Assembly: GCA_963556255.1 (NCBI GenBank)
Contig: OY744615.1
Coordinates: 21,544,696-21,608,695 of the forward strand
Direction: 5' to 3'
Origin: Allolobophora icterica
Lineage: Eukaryota > Annelida > Clitellata > Crassiclitellata > Lumbricidae
DNA: 64,000 nucleotides
The notes below the pieces were generated by a model. That model saw only the letters and a program-made list of their open reading frames with translations, was not told where the DNA came from and ran no database searches. Of this stretch, positions 50,540-63,114 are shown one piece after another. The translations under genes were made by a program, and so were the position numbers. The first letter of the stretch is position 1, and the number at the start of each line of letters is the position of its first letter.

Positions 50540-50740
50540 TTATTATTACTTTATTACACATTTATAAAGTGCCACTATTTAATGACCAAGCATGAATCAA
50601 TGGCGCTGAACAATTGTGATTGAAAGACTTGCTCAAGGTCCCTACACAGTAGGCATAATCGTCTCAAGGAGGAGGCTCGAACTCGTACTCTCCTCGTTAC
50701 AAGGCCAGCGCTCAGCCAATCGGATACCGGGTCCCACAAG
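50540..50740 (-). mobile_element. tRNA-derived SINE, minus strand
   Basis: On the minus strand a box-A-like TTGGCTGAGCGCTGG (complement of 50705-50719) is followed about 20 nt later by a box-B-like GAGTTCGAGCC (complement of 50674-50684), the order of a tRNA promoter. The 3' end has a (TAA)n tail at 50533-50550. The spacing is tRNA-like, but a full cloverleaf is not apparent, so it is a SINE rather than a tRNA gene. Confidence 0.68.
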
Positions 50741-50845
50741 TGCTATATGTCTGAATAAATTCATAATTTATTGTAGAAAGGACAAAATTTTAATTGAAGG
50801 AAATGTCATTTTTCTGCATTTAACTTTTTTGTGTTTTTTTCCCAG

Positions 50846-51012
50846 TGCTAGATCTTCATCCCCCAGCCAACTGTTCCGTTATGTCCGTTGATGGCATTGA
50901 CGAAAATCGAATCGTTTTCCGTTGGAACAGAACGTTTTCTGTTGGTGGGCATGCCGTAAAAAACGTCACGATCTTCTGGTGCAAGGCTTTCTTGAACAGC
51001 ATGCGATGTCAA
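50846..51012 (+). CDS. Cytokine receptor copy 2: FN3 D5, first-half exon
   Basis: A 167-nt exon, phase 1 in (acceptor gtttttttcccag), phase 0 out (TGTCAA|gtaagc). LHPPANCSVMSVDGIDENRI, then VFRWNRTFSVGG and VTIFWCKAF: an FN3 first half with the B-strand tryptophan and two N-glycosylation sites. Confidence 0.85.
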
Positions 51013-51204
51013 GTAAGCGCGGTTTGTCTGAAAAAGCTTTCTTAATTTGACGATGAGTCAGTGTGCGCACCAGAAGTAAGATATTAATTAACAGGTTTAC
51101 TTTAAAATAATAATTTATTTGTCGATCTGTTCCGTGAGCCTGTTCCACGCAGTATCAACACGCATTTAGGCCTCCCATCTGATTTTCAAAATCGACAGCA
51201 TATC

Positions 51205-52668
51205 TTTTTTTCAATTCAATTCAATTCATTCATTGCATCCCAATAGACGTAATGACAATCAATCGAAAAAAAGCAAGGATAAGTAGCAGGTCACGCCTGT
51301 TGAGGCAAAAGGTGGCCCCAAAGGGAAGACTTCCCGCTGGGCAGGGACACCTACTGGATCTAGTAGCAAAGTCGGTAAGGCTGTCTTGATGTAGATTGCC
51401 CAAATTCCATGTAGACAGTGTGGAAACCATATGGTTAATTTGCAAGGTAGAGGGCATACACGTAATAAAGAAACCAAGAGGGAGAAGGAAAGTAAGACAA
51501 ATCGAAACTGCTTAACTAATCTTAACTATCTTACTAAACTTAACTAACTAACTAGAGAGGTGAGAAAAGTAAAGGAATAAAATAAATCATTAGTGAGTAG
51601 AATGGGAGTTTGGTGGGAGTAGAAACAGAAGTGGCCCATGTGCACACACGTGAGCCCCACACCGCAACAACATCCCGTAGGGTCTACGTGTAATGTCAAA
51701 GTTCGATTGCGACAGAACTCATTAGGAACGATCTCAAGCGGATTTTAAATAAAAATGAACATTTGGAGAGAGGCGAATGTCGGGAGGAATCTTCGCCCAT
51801 AATTTCGGTCAAAGAAATTCAGTGCTGAATACTCTTGAGTTCGTGCAGGCTTTAATAGTTCTGAGGGAGGTGGCATTCCTAGTGTTGTGTGTGTGAATCT
51901 GCGAGCCGGCAGTAAAGTAATTCTGGAATGAAGCTGGCAGACCGTTATGTTCAGACAGGTAGAGGAACTTTCTATTTGTGAAGATCTAAGTTGCTTTATA
52001 TCCAGTAGGTTGAGTCTAGTAAAGATTGGACCAGTAAGGGTGCCAGTGGGGACACCGGCAATCATTCTAACTGCTCTTTTCTGAAGAATTACTAGTTTAC
52101 TAAGTCTGGAGTCGTAAGTGGATGCCCAGATTAAATTACAATAACTTAGATACGGTAGGATTAAAGAATAGTAAAGGTTTAGTCTGACAGTCTCAGGAAG
52201 TAGGTAGGAGATCATTTTCATAATGCCTATGTTTTTCGCAATTTTTTGTGCAACAAAATCAATGTGATCTTTCCAAGATAAGTGCCTATCAACAATTACA
52301 CCCAGGAATTTGGCTGATTCGACTTGAGCTAAGGGGGTACCCGCGATTTCCAAGGTGATATCTATAGGTGTAATTTTCCTATGGGATTTGAAAATTATAA
52401 AGTTGGTTTTGTCTACGTTGAGGGTGAGTCTATTTACCGAGAACCAATAATTTACAAGTTTTAGTTCTAAATTTATGGTATCCATTAGGATTTGCCAAGA
52501 CTGGTGGGCATAGAAAATATTGGTATCATTGGCAAATAGGATAAAGTGAAGAGTTTTTGAAATCGTAGCTAGATCATTAATGTATAAAAGAAATAGTAAG
52601 GGCCCGAGATTGGAGCCTTGACCCTGGGACCCCATATAAGATTGAACGGCTTTCAGAGAGTACTCCAT
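51205..52668 (-). mobile_element. LINE B: CR1-like retrotransposon, 5'-truncated, minus strand
   Basis: The minus strand has a 307-residue open frame from the RT domain onward: QGSNLGPLLFLLYINDLA is RT block 4, LFANDTNIFY the catalytic block (FADDT in active enzymes; the first Asp is Asn here), then KFLGVIVDRHLSWKDHI and LYYSLILPYLSYCNLIWAST. The 3' UTR ends in a (TTGAA)n tail at 51213-51232. Same family as LINE A (19655-21010). The altered active-site residue and 5' truncation make it inactive. Confidence 0.88.
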
Positions 52669-52958
52669 TGCATAGAACTTTTTGAGTGCGGTTCAGGAAA
52701 TAGTTGTAAAACCAGCTTAATATCTTCGATGCGCTTAGACTTTTTTATGGCTAGTTTCGCTAGAAGACACTATAGTGGAAGAGAAATCTTTAAATATCTT
52801 TCAGCCAGGCGGATATTTGAAGTCAGCTTACAGCCTATGACAACAATGTCTTTTAATGAGTAGCGGGACTTTCTTCATTGAAATTTGACAACATTCGAGC
52901 TTTCTTGTATTTTAAATGTGGCGCAGTATAAATGCCCTATTGCGTTTTATCATTTTAG
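52669..52958 (+). other. Intron, possibly more of LINE B
   Basis: Directly upstream (on the minus strand) of the open part of LINE B. Minus-strand phrases at 52669-52730 could continue the RT in another frame. Nothing else seen. Confidence 0.4.
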
Positions 52959-53118
52959 CAAACTCTGAATTGGAGGGAGTTGGGTCCAGAAGTGGCATCC
53001 GTTAGCATAAGTCTGACCGAGAGCTATGAGGGACATCTCTTTGGCATTGGACATGTTTTAGAGAACAGCTACAGCACCGGAATTCACTGGACATGTTCGT
53101 ACTTCAAAAAGAATGCAG
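52959..53118 (+). CDS. Cytokine receptor copy 2: FN3 D5, second-half exon
   Basis: A 160-nt exon, phase 0 in (acceptor atcattttag), phase 1 out (GCAG|gtacca). QTLNWRELGPEVASVSISLT, then GIHWTCSYFKKNA. Its last 23 nt are the ones visible at the window start in copy 1, fixing the register of the duplication. Confidence 0.84.
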
Positions 53119-53582
53119 GTACCAGCACGTCTATGCTCATTATCCTTTTAATTGCGGAATTGGACGACGTAGTTTTGTGTTGTCAGATCGCGAGCGACTC
53201 TGATGAATAAATTTTGAAAGGCGCTATTTAAATGTGATTACTACGGCTCTGTGTTTATATATCTATAAACTCATTCACTAAAGCTGAGTTTGTCCATCGA
53301 ATGCGACTAAACTTCGATGTTTGCTCTTCTCTTGCACGATCGTCTCCATCGAAATACGCCAGCTTGGCGACTCCTGAAAGGATATCGATTGCATGAGCTG
53401 TGTTTTCGGTCACTATCAGCAGAAGTAAAGTTCCCGTGTCCCTATATATTGGACCGTAAATGAGACGCTCATTTTCTGCTCTTCGGTCTTTAAGTTGCAA
53501 TAGACGAAGCCCAATGTGCTGGACAGGGGACCAACGCATCGTAGAACTTGCCTTTTACTTCTCAGATATGCCGGTATCAAAT

Positions 53583-53700
53583 TATACTGCTTGGTGACAG
53601 GAGACATGTGGGTAAACAACTTGCCCAAGATCGTTACACGGTCAGCAGGCGCGAACCTGCAACCTTTCGATTGCAGACCCACCGGGTTAACTTATAAACT
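53583..53700 (-). repeat. tRNA-related SINE-like repeat (paralogue of 487-590)
   Basis: The same repeat as in copy 1, including 'cgaacctgcaacctttcgat'. Its presence in both copies shows it predates the duplication. Confidence 0.35.
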
Positions 53701-53739
53701 AGGCCTATTGGTGGCGCATTACGAATGCCATGCACTCGT

Positions 53740-53870
53740 TCAGTCAGTCAACCAGTCAACCAGTCAGTCAGTCAGTCAGTCAGTCAGTCAGTCAGTCAGT
53801 CAGTCAGTCAGTCAGTCAGTCAGTCAGTCAGTCAGTCAGTCAGTCAGTCAGTCAGTCAGTCAGTCAGTCA

Positions 53871-53905
<35 letters not shown>

Positions 53906-54140
53906 TGTCAACCAGTCAGTCAGACAACCAGTCAGTCAGTCAGTCAGTCATTCAACCAGTCAGTCAGTCAACCAATCAGTCAGTCAGTCAGTCAACCAGT
54001 CAGTCAATCAGTCAGTCAACCAGTCAGTCAGTCAGCCAGTCAGTCAGTCAACCAATCAGTCAGTCAGCAGTCAGTCAGCCAGTCAGTCAGTCAGTCAATC
54101 AACCAGTCAGTCGGTCATCAGTCAGACAGTCAGTCAGTCA
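53740..54140. repeat. (CAGT)n microsatellite with CAAC variants
   Basis: About 400 bp, pure at the start and degenerate towards the right. Ser-Gln-Ser-Val frames in three registers are artefacts. Longer than the copy 1 array at 620-757. Confidence 0.95.
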
Positions 54141-54208
54141 GCCAATCGGTCTTTATTGAAAAAGAGACCGATTCGGAGAGGAGCTATATGAATGTCCGTT
54201 TGATTTAG

Positions 54209-54346
54209 TGGCATCTCCACCGCATCTGTTTCCATTGGAAATCGACGAGACGAAGGTGGTCATGAAACTGGACAAACCGAACTACAATCCGAAGGAAGGA
54301 CTCGTCTACGGATTCAATCTCTACTACTCTTCCGTCGACGACGAAG
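54209..54346 (+). CDS. Cytokine receptor copy 2: FN3 D6, first-half exon
   Basis: A 138-nt exon, phase 1 on both sides. It encodes the same peptide as copy 1 (833-970), with only silent changes by eye. Donor GACGAAG|gtcagtg. Confidence 0.85.
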
Positions 54347-55499
54347 GTCAGTGATCAACTGGGTGGGGTGGGGTTGGTGACGGTTAGAGGAGTGACGCGG
54401 GAATAGAAATATGTCACAATTTACAACCACGTCTTCAGTTTTAACCCAACCCCCTTCTGTTCCCGCAGTTTCCCCATTCTATCACCACCCAGGCAACCTT
54501 AGTCCTATCCTCTCTATCCCCGAATGATAGATTTCATCTCCGCACTGTATCTGCATCCATAGGCGTAAATTTGTATTGTGACTGTGGTGACTAGTTACCA
54601 CAGCTTTCAAAAGTGATGGTGACAGTCGACAGCACTTTTGGTCCTGTGCTGAAATAATTTGTTTGTCTTTCTCTGATCTGTCAATATAAATGGCCGTTCT
54701 GTGTCATCGTTGCCACATTATCTATTATCTTCAAGAAAGGTTCAGGATGGGTCACCTCCTTAAGAGAGGCAACACTGTAGATCTAAAGCTTTGTCTCTGA
54801 ATTCGACTCTGCCTCTTCCTCAGTTCCCATACGAAAAACGTCCTGATAATGGTTTTTTCTTAAAACAGAGTTCGCTTCTTTACTGGCAATAGTTGTTCCC
54901 TCCCTGTATATCTTTTCTACTCCTCGTAATTTTGGAACTATCGCCATTCATTAGAGACTCCATTGTTCTCATAATTCCTGGGGCAGGAAAGTTCTTGAAA
55001 ATTCTACGCGTCTTTGCGCCCTATAGGCACGTTTAGATCTATAGGGCAACGCGTCTTTTCCATTATATAGTATGCACCATATGTGTATTTTGTATTACAA
55101 AATTACATATTACATATATAATATATTATATAGTATATATCACATATAATATTTTGTATATTTGTATTTAATATAATATACATTCAAATTATTAATTGCA
55201 CTTTGTAATGGAAAGTATTTAAAATAGCACTGCATGTATAAAGTTAACAAAACCTGATGAATTGTGAAACTGTTCAAAATGCTTTCATGAATTCTGTTGT
55301 AAGAAATTCGGTTACGCCGTTAGCGGGACTTGTTCCTACGGGTCTCACCTTTGAATGTCTACTAATACTTTCTTTGAATGACTGTAATATTGTTTGTTAT
55401 TATAGGTGTTCAATAAATGATTTATTGACATATAGGCCTATTATCCTATATATTATATACATGTATGACAGAACTTATACATTCGTGGCTCCATCGTAG
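54347..55499 (+). other. Intron, no gene seen
   Basis: Aligns with 971-2150 of copy 1, including the TATA-rich patch (55060-55190). No other feature. Confidence 0.7.
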
Positions 55500-55764
55500 G
55501 TCAACAACACGAGACGAAGGTGACGAAGGTTTATGTTGAAGACCGGAGTACGCGAGGAATCGTGACGATCAAAGAATTGAAACGTGGAGCATCGTACAAA
55601 TTCAAAGCGGAGACTCTGACGGTGGCCGGACCGTCATACGCCAATGCATCTGTCAGTGTAGTCACGAGGCCGTTCCGCTTGACTGAGAATGAACTCGGCT
55701 GGATAATATTTGCAGCCGTCGTGATTGGCATCTTCGCTGTTGTTGGAGTCAGTTGCTGCATACG
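55500..55764 (+). CDS. Cytokine receptor copy 2: FN3 D6 second half plus TM helix
   Basis: A 265-nt exon as in copy 1 (2151-2415). The TM helix starts LGWIIFAAVVIGIFAVVG. Substitutions relative to copy 1 are few (for example KELKRG for KGLKLG), so the membrane-proximal part is conserved between paralogues. Confidence 0.88.
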
Positions 55765-55899
55765 GTTAGCAGAAAGAAACTAAACTACAAAGAAGGAAAT
55801 TAATTATAGGAAACATCTACTGCATGCGACTTGTTGCCGCAGATACTTTCTCTGAGTCTCATATTCTCTTCACCTTCGTCTTATTCTTCTTTTGTCATC

Positions 55900-56160
55900 T
55901 CTGTATATTCATCATTTCCCATAACCTGCATCTTCCTTTGTTCCCATAACCTGCATATTCATTTGTTTCTATAACCTGCCTATTCCTTTGTTCCCATAAC
56001 CTGCATATACATACGGCAGCCTCCACTCGCTTTGTTGCCATAACCTGCCTATTCCTTTGTTGCCATAACCTGCATAATTCCTTTATTCCCATTACCTGCA
56101 TATTCCTTTATTCCCAAAACCTGCATTTTCCTTTATTCCCATAACCTGCATATTACCGTA
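55900..56160. repeat. 25-bp minisatellite, only in copy 2
   Basis: About ten imperfect tandem copies of 'cctttgttcccataacctgc' plus 'atatt', in the intron after the TM exon. The copy 1 intron (2490-2600) has no such array, so it arose after duplication or was lost there. Confidence 0.88.
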
Positions 56161-56686
56161 ACTTCTAACCTTAACTTGTTTTCCATTCTGATCTAATATA
56201 ATGATTCCTATAGGCCGCTCTCAGTATGTCCAAGACGTCGGTAGGCCTATATATGCTCAATACTAGCCAAAAATTAATATTCTCACCAACATTGCAAAAA
56301 TACTCTTTCTCAGATTATTCTTATGATCGTTATTCTGGCTATTACTTATGCCGTTTTAACCAATCCAAACGTATCTCCATCTTGTCCAGTCTTCAACTCG
56401 ATATAGTTTTGTCTGCTATCCAGCTCATTCATATGAATATTTATCAGTTAATTGTTTGTTTATTCATCTGCCATGCCGAACTTCTCTGTCTTTTCCTCTC
56501 TCCATTACTCCCCTTCTGTTGCTTACGCAACGCTCCTCCTTCTCTGCTTAATCCCATGTATATGTTTATTACCTCTGCCTACACAATTGCATATAGTGAT
56601 AAACAAATTGTATGTTTTACCGTTGTTTGTTCGTTTGCCTATGCCTAGCACGTAGTTACTAACCCATCAATAATGTCTTTGTTTAG

Positions 56687-56753
56687 GTGGCCGCACGAAC
56701 AGTGGATAAAACTGAAGAAATGGATTAAATTTGAACCATGCATGCCATCTGTG
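56687..56753 (+). CDS. Cytokine receptor copy 2: juxtamembrane (Box1-region) exon
   Basis: 67 nt, phase 2 in, phase 0 out. It encodes WPHEQWIKLKKWIKFEPCMP and two more residues; one Arg-to-Lys change from copy 1. The strong conservation fits a JAK-binding role, though Box1 is only loosely matched. Confidence 0.75.
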
Positions 56754-57575
56754 GTAATTCATTAATATCTAACAACAGAGTGTTATGAATAGTGTTTATC
56801 AATTATCCCGTTTGACTAATAGTAGAGTTTCTTTTTAACCATTATAGTTAAACTTTGAATCTATGTAACTTAGGTGTTGAGAAGTTCGAGAAGGGAGAGT
56901 AGTTTTGCTCGATGTCAAGCTCCTGGTCCTGGTCTCTAGTCTACCGAAATAGCCTTTGGAGTTCGCCGGAATTTCACGACTGCGAACTGAGGGAAGCAGC
57001 CAACACCCGTGAAGGGCTGACTGCCCACTGATGACATGATTATTTTCGGACCGTGCCATGAAATATTTTTGGCAGTGTATGGTGGCCAACTGGTCAGAAC
57101 AAATATATTTCTTCTACCGTCCTTCTGGATTTTTATTTTTGGGTCGACTATCATAGCTGTAGTTATCTCCCACAATGAAGAATGGGTTGGAGACTTGTTT
57201 GATGGCAGCCTGCACTCACCATGTAGTTCCTCTATCAGATGATATCTTCAGGAATTCGAAGCGTAACGACGCCACTTCTCACATCACTGCAATCTTATTA
57301 ACCGTGGTTATTTCACAGTTAGCCCCCATCTCGGAAAGGCCCGGTTCTACTTTCGCTAGCATTAAGTTCTCCAGTATACCTACGTATAAGGCTTTGTATT
57401 GTGAATGTTTGCCTTAGTAATCGCTTGTGTCCCAGATAATGGTATGCATGTATTCGGCGAAAACGATTAACACTAATCAGTGAAAGCGATTTGCACTAAT
57501 CCGTGAAAATGGTTGACTGCGCATGGTGATTGTCTTGCATAAACCTGGAAGTTAAAGCTACCACAGTCTATAATT

Positions 57576-57629
57576 CACACACACACACACACACACACAC
57601 GCACGCACGCACGCACGCACGCACACACG

Positions 57630-57673
<44 letters not shown>

Positions 57674-57702
57674 CACACACACACACAACACACACACACA
57701 CG

Positions 57703-57745
<43 letters not shown>
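57576..57745. repeat. (AC)n/(GCAC)n/(AT)n compound microsatellite
   Basis: Present only in copy 2. In copy 1 the flanks ('ctataattc' and 'ttaaacattgatg') are almost joined at 3631. Confidence 0.95.
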
Positions 57746-57747
<2 letters not shown>

Positions 57748-57844
57748 TTAAACAATTTGATGCATGTGACCTGTATAAGAACGAAGAAGCGTGTATTGAC
57801 TAACGATTGATAAGCTATTATTAGACACGTCTGTTTATTTGAAG

Positions 57845-57940
57845 GTTCTGGATGAACGAGACGAGAAGCAGAAGAATTCTTCGTTTCCAGAATATTATAT
57901 CGTCTCAGAATGTGCAGCGCTTAACAACGAACGAAACCAA
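57845..57940 (+). CDS. Cytokine receptor copy 2: cytoplasmic exon
   Basis: 96 nt, phase 0 on both sides. FPEYYIVSECAAL carries two adjacent tyrosines where copy 1 has one. Donor AACCAA|gtacga lies 11 bp before the giant (AC)n array. Confidence 0.78.
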
Positions 57941-57948
57941 GTACGAAT

Positions 57949-58305
<357 letters not shown>

Positions 58306-58759
58306 ATATACATGTATTTAGGTTGAAGAGGGTACTGTAATAAAATTATATGGTCACGCATTTTTGTACAATACATTATTAGAAGTGCGTTAAAGATGGA
58401 CTTTAAGGTAGAGTTTCAATTATAGATTCGACGAGATAAGGTGATCCTGTAGTTGAACACTTAAATAAATACTTTATATTTCGTCATTTGGATCTAGGTC
58501 TTTCTCGTTTCCCACGCACGCCTGACGCCCACCCTCCTCATGTGCAGCTGGTTGTGTTTCAAAGCATTATTTTACATTCTTCTGACCAGTACTGTTGAGT
58601 GAGATCGCAGAAGTAACTAAACATGCATTCCTTACTTTGTGTATACGTTAATATCTGCTTTAACATTTTAACGACGAGGGTGTACTAAATGCGAATGGGA
58701 AGCCAATGCAGCTTGTCGTTAGTTTTTTCATCTTGCACGTACAACGGTACCACTTCAAT

Positions 58760-59173
58760 CAGGGCTGGAGTGGTAAAATTAGAGGTGAGTACACGCTACA
58801 TGTTAGTTCTTAGAAAACACCTAGGGGATATGCCCCTCCCAAGCAAGAAAATATCTTGAAATATGGAAAGGATTTGTTGAGCGTTAAAACTATTGAAATG
58901 GAATTCCTCAATTTCTGGTGCATGAACTATGTTAAAAGTTATTGAAACATTAATGTTTTTAAAATCCCGGTCAAGAAAAAAAACTTGAATTTCAAACTGA
59001 AATTTTGTTTAAGTTATAGTCTACACTCTACAGTATTTAACAAATATATCAAAGTACGTTATGGAGGTAAGTAGACGCTCTACAGAGGTGAGTATACAAA
59101 AAAGTTTTGTCAGTTGCGTTTCTAGAGGTGAGTACACGCTGTATACCCGCGTATACCCTCGTCTACAGGCCTG
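58760..59173. mobile_element. 414-bp insertion only in copy 2, hAT-like ends
   Basis: Absent from copy 1 (site near 4275-4290). Ends CAGGGCTGGAG and, complemented, CAGGCCTGTAG. Flanks 'acttcaat' and 'cctttatt' could be a decayed 8-bp duplication of the 'cctttatt' seen in copy 1. Inside, 'gaggtgagtacacgct' occurs near both ends (58783, 59127) in direct orientation, with variants at 59064 and 59085. Confidence 0.65.
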
Positions 59174-59278
59174 CCTTTATTGTTTATGACAGTTTTTTAA
59201 CCGTAGAATTACTCTATATCATCATTTGCGTACTGTATGATCACCGTTTTTGAACTGTCGCTGCATATGTTGGAACAG

Positions 59279-60427
59279 ATGGAGGAAGACCAGATCGAAT
59301 CGGATGGACCAGACAGGCACCCAGAGGACGTCGCTTCTCCCTACAGTTGGATAACCCCACGCCGCGACTCCCGCGAGGACTGCGACCGAAGGAGACGCCT
59401 GTCAGAAGAGAAGGATATTCTCAACATCGGTTTCCGTCACTCCCTAGCACTCCCGGAGAATGAACACGTTTTGCCCCTATTAGAACGGCCCTCTGACTTG
59501 CCGAACCACCAACAACTGTTGCCAAATCCTGCGGAAATGTCTGAACAGTCTGCCCTGTCTAGTAATGGCGCAGCTGTCAGCTCAGATGTCGACCAAAATT
59601 CTCTTTCAAACTGCTATTTACCCGTTAAAACTGTTGGCGATGACATACAGTCACTGACATCCAATGAACAAATCAATCCCGTCAGCCAACATATGGCAGA
59701 CCACGTCTCACCAACAGACAATTCTCATATCGCAAACCATGTATTGTCAAAGCATCACAAGCCTCCGACAAACAGTCAACCAGCGATCGAAAATTTACAG
59801 AATCACTTATTACCCTCGCCAAACGAGCTAGTCAACCAAGCCATGACATGCCAAATATTACCGACAACAAGTCAACAAGTCAGAAATAACATACTGCCAG
59901 AACTAAGCCGTAACGCCGACGTAAGTAAGGCAGACGGTATGTTGGCGATATCCAGTCAACGTATGAACGTAAATGTAATGTACACAGATCGATCGAGACC
60001 TACTAGACTTGACCGAATCTTGCGATCGGCCGACAGAACTACATCTGACCGATCAGAATTTGATAGACTAGCTGTTGATATACGTTTGGGTCATTCTATA
60101 GTCAGCGACAACGCGAATACCAGAGAACAAACCAACCCTGTCAGCCAGCATATGATAGACCACGTTGCGCCATCGCATCAAAGGATCCTACCAAAACTTC
60201 TAGAAACTAGCTGTGATTTCAACACGTGTGCTGAGATGTCTAGCATTGCGGAAGTGCATGGACGAAACGAACGAACCCAACACGCAATGCGGAATGGCTC
60301 TTCCTCTCCCAACTCCTCAAATGCGGACGAGACATCGTCAAAAAGTGAAGATGACTCTGGGAGTAGACGAGCAAAACCCATATATGTCCCCAACAGTCTT
60401 GAAGATGATGAGGGCATTTACCTATAG
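59279..60427 (+). CDS. Cytokine receptor copy 2: terminal cytoplasmic exon
   Basis: The exon holds 382 codons and a stop, phase 0 in at acceptor ttggaacag. The alternative ctgcag acceptor of copy 1 is mutated to ctgcat here, so only this site is usable. The tail closely matches copy 1, including the I/V-L-P phrases and the C-terminal PIYVPNSLEDDEGIYL. Differences include DRILPV to DGMLAI, which removes one phrase. Open across its whole length, so both paralogues appear functional. A conserved AATAAA lies at 61170-61175. Confidence 0.86.
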   Translation: MEEDQIESDGPDRHPEDVASPYSWITPRRDSREDCDRRRRLSEEKDILNIGFRHSLALPENEHVLPLLERPSDLPNHQQLLPNPAEMSEQSALSSNGAAVSSDVDQNSLSNCYLPVKTVGDDIQSLTSNEQINPVSQHMADHVSPTDNSHIANHVLSKHHKPPTNSQPAIENLQNHLLPSPNELVNQAMTCQILPTTSQQVRNNILPELSRNADVSKADGMLAISSQRMNVNVMYTDRSRPTRLDRILRSADRTTSDRSEFDRLAVDIRLGHSIVSDNANTREQTNPVSQHMIDHVAPSHQRILPKLLETSCDFNTCAEMSSIAEVHGRNERTQHAMRNGSSSPNSSNADETSSKSEDDSGSRRAKPIYVPNSLEDDEGIYL

Positions 60428-62596
60428 GAGGGTAACAGCACAGTCACAAGTCATAGGGTATTGGAGCATCCTCATTTAAAAATAACACACGTCCTAGTCT
60501 TACAAGGGAGCACTACTGTTAGAATTTTCATGTTTCCTGCAAAGTACAAGCCTTTGATTCACAGGAATTAACAGCACTCAATTTTAAAGGCAGCAACCCT
60601 TGATTTAAAACCGCCTCCACTAAGTACGGCGTTTAGCGTGGGAACATTCTTTCGAGAGATCCTACCAAGAAGAAGGAGAGAGAGAGAAAGTATGAAGAAG
60701 ATAGGAAGGAAGGCAGGGAGAGAGGATGGGAGGAGTTAAAGAGGAAGGAACCGAGTTAAGGCATTTGCAATCTAGTTTCTCATTGGGTCGTGGGAGTACT
60801 CGTTTATTCTGTTAAATGCAAATTGGTTTCGTTTCATGAAGTCAGGTTTTGAGAAAGTTCAGTCTATCAACCCCGTCATTTTTATGTTCTGTGGGTTACG
60901 ATGATATGAAGCCACTTCCATTATTTCTACCAACGGTTTTATTGTTTCTGGGTTTTACTATATTTTAACGACCTGTTTATTGTTTCGTATTCCTCAGGCA
61001 TTGACATCTCAGCCATCGATATCATGTTTGCCTATTAGGCTTATATGGTTATCCAGTATTTTTTTCTAGAAGAAAAGGTTCCGGAACGGAACAATAGGTT
61101 CTGGAACGGAAGAATTATGGGCGAGCTAAAATCCTGAGAAAAACTGGAATGGGGGTTGGAAGGAGTTTCAATAAACACTGAAAACAGTTCAAAACACTGA
61201 ATTAAATTAAAATAACTAAATTATTGTTTTTATTATTAAAATAAAAAAAATTTTTTTTAGTAGCTGGCGCGTTACATCGAGAGTACACATGTAGGCCTAC
61301 TATTCAAGTTTGCTTGCACGTGTGAATGTGTATCTACCTTTACCAGTACATATAACGTAGCTGTTGCTTTAAGATCACTACAAGTTGATGCCTATAGCAA
61401 ATCTGACAGTTGTGCTTTGAGATAAGCTGCAAATGCATTTGAGTCTTTCAGAGAAACACGCCGACGCCTAACTGTTCAATATGGCAAATATTATACTCTT
61501 CGCTGACATCAGGTTTCGAAACTGTCCTGTTCATTCTTAAGTACTGACGTTGCCAAGCTACCGACATTCAGTCATCTTGTTCGCTTACGAAACTGTAAAT
61601 GGCTGTGAGTCAACAGGCAGTTCAACAGGTGTTCTTAATTCGTACATTGCAGAATATGGGAGTGGCTATCTTAAGTATTTTTCACATGACTTGAGTGTTG
61701 AAGTATTAGTAGCCTCGTGATTTTACATGTCTGGTCTGTTTCTGTGTTACATTTCTGGTAACACATCCTGTAGTACTTTCGGTAACGATGACACAACGGT
61801 GTTCTCAACAACTGTAACGATAATGAAACTAATATAATTGTAATGGAGTAACTTTCTATATACATTTTGTCGACATAAACGTATGTAAAGTTAGAAACAG
61901 GAACTGATAATTAAGCATTAAGCAAAACTGAACAAATATAGGAAACTCACAGCAACGCAGAGAATAATTGGGAGCGGTTCCTATGAGTGTCTCTGAAGAG
62001 GCGCTATATAAATGTGTGGTTACAATTACCTAATTCTGTAACATGATATCATATTAACGACATAAAGACTCTGTATCATAGTAAGCAGAAACATTTTGAA
62101 TATATCTTGTATCAAATAATTGCATCCAAGTATCATATTTGCCAAAGACGATCACTAAACAGTTTTATGCATTTCTGAAATCTACCTTTGCTCAATTTAT
62201 GCTGTATTTTGTCTATCATGCACGAATACAGTTACGATAATCTAGTCATTTATTAATTGTTTTCCTATTGAAGGACTTTTTCTAAGCATACCCGACATGG
62301 GACGGATTTGTAACAAATATTGAAATATTCATGACAACAGCATTTGCGAACACAGGCGTGCGCTTTAGATCCTACAGGCTTGTTCAGTGTTAACCATAGA
62401 TTTCGAAAAGTTTGTAAAAGACTTGGTATTTTTCGAACGACATGGTTATCCATCAAATAAGACTATAGGACTTTGGAAAAGTTATTGTGTTTATTAAATA
62501 ATGTGTTGTATAAGCGTTTGGTTACATTACTTTTAATGCAACTAATTAATAACTTCATTAGCTCAGTTTTTGTCTTTCAGCGAGATACCTTCCAAG
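60428..62596 (+). other. 3' UTR and flank of receptor copy 2
   Basis: Aligns with copy 1 5541-8434 minus the solo LTR. Short open frames are not shared between copies. No gene called. Confidence 0.6.
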
Positions 62597-63083
62597 GGTA
62601 CCGGCCCGCTATTCCGGGGGTCCGCTATTCCGGGGCCCACTATTCCGGGGTCCGCTATTCCGGGGGTCCGCTATTCCGGGGATTCGTCGGAATATACACA
62701 CATACAACATACAACATATATACATACATATAACCACACACATATATAAACACACATACAAATATACATGCATGCATACACACGTACATACATACAAACA
62801 TACATACCCACATATATATGTACATACATACATATATATATTATACATGTATATATTATGTACGCGTGTACGTATGTAATACATACGTACACACGTACAT
62901 AATATATAGATATATACATACATAAACACGTACATACATGCTCACATAATACATACATACATACATAAACAGGTACTTATATACACACGTACATACCTAC
63001 ATACATACATACATAAACACCTATATACATACATTATGTACATACATACATACATACCCACGTACAAAGATACATGTATGTAC

Positions 63084-63114
<31 letters not shown>

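Noticed and set aside
50540..50740. A tRNA gene
   Set aside because: Box A and box B are present, but I could not fold a complete cloverleaf with an acceptor stem, and an A/T-rich tail follows; a SINE fits better.
51230..51477. Minus-strand ORFs downstream of the LINE B coding part
   Set aside because: They fall in the LINE B 3' UTR and have no coding pattern.
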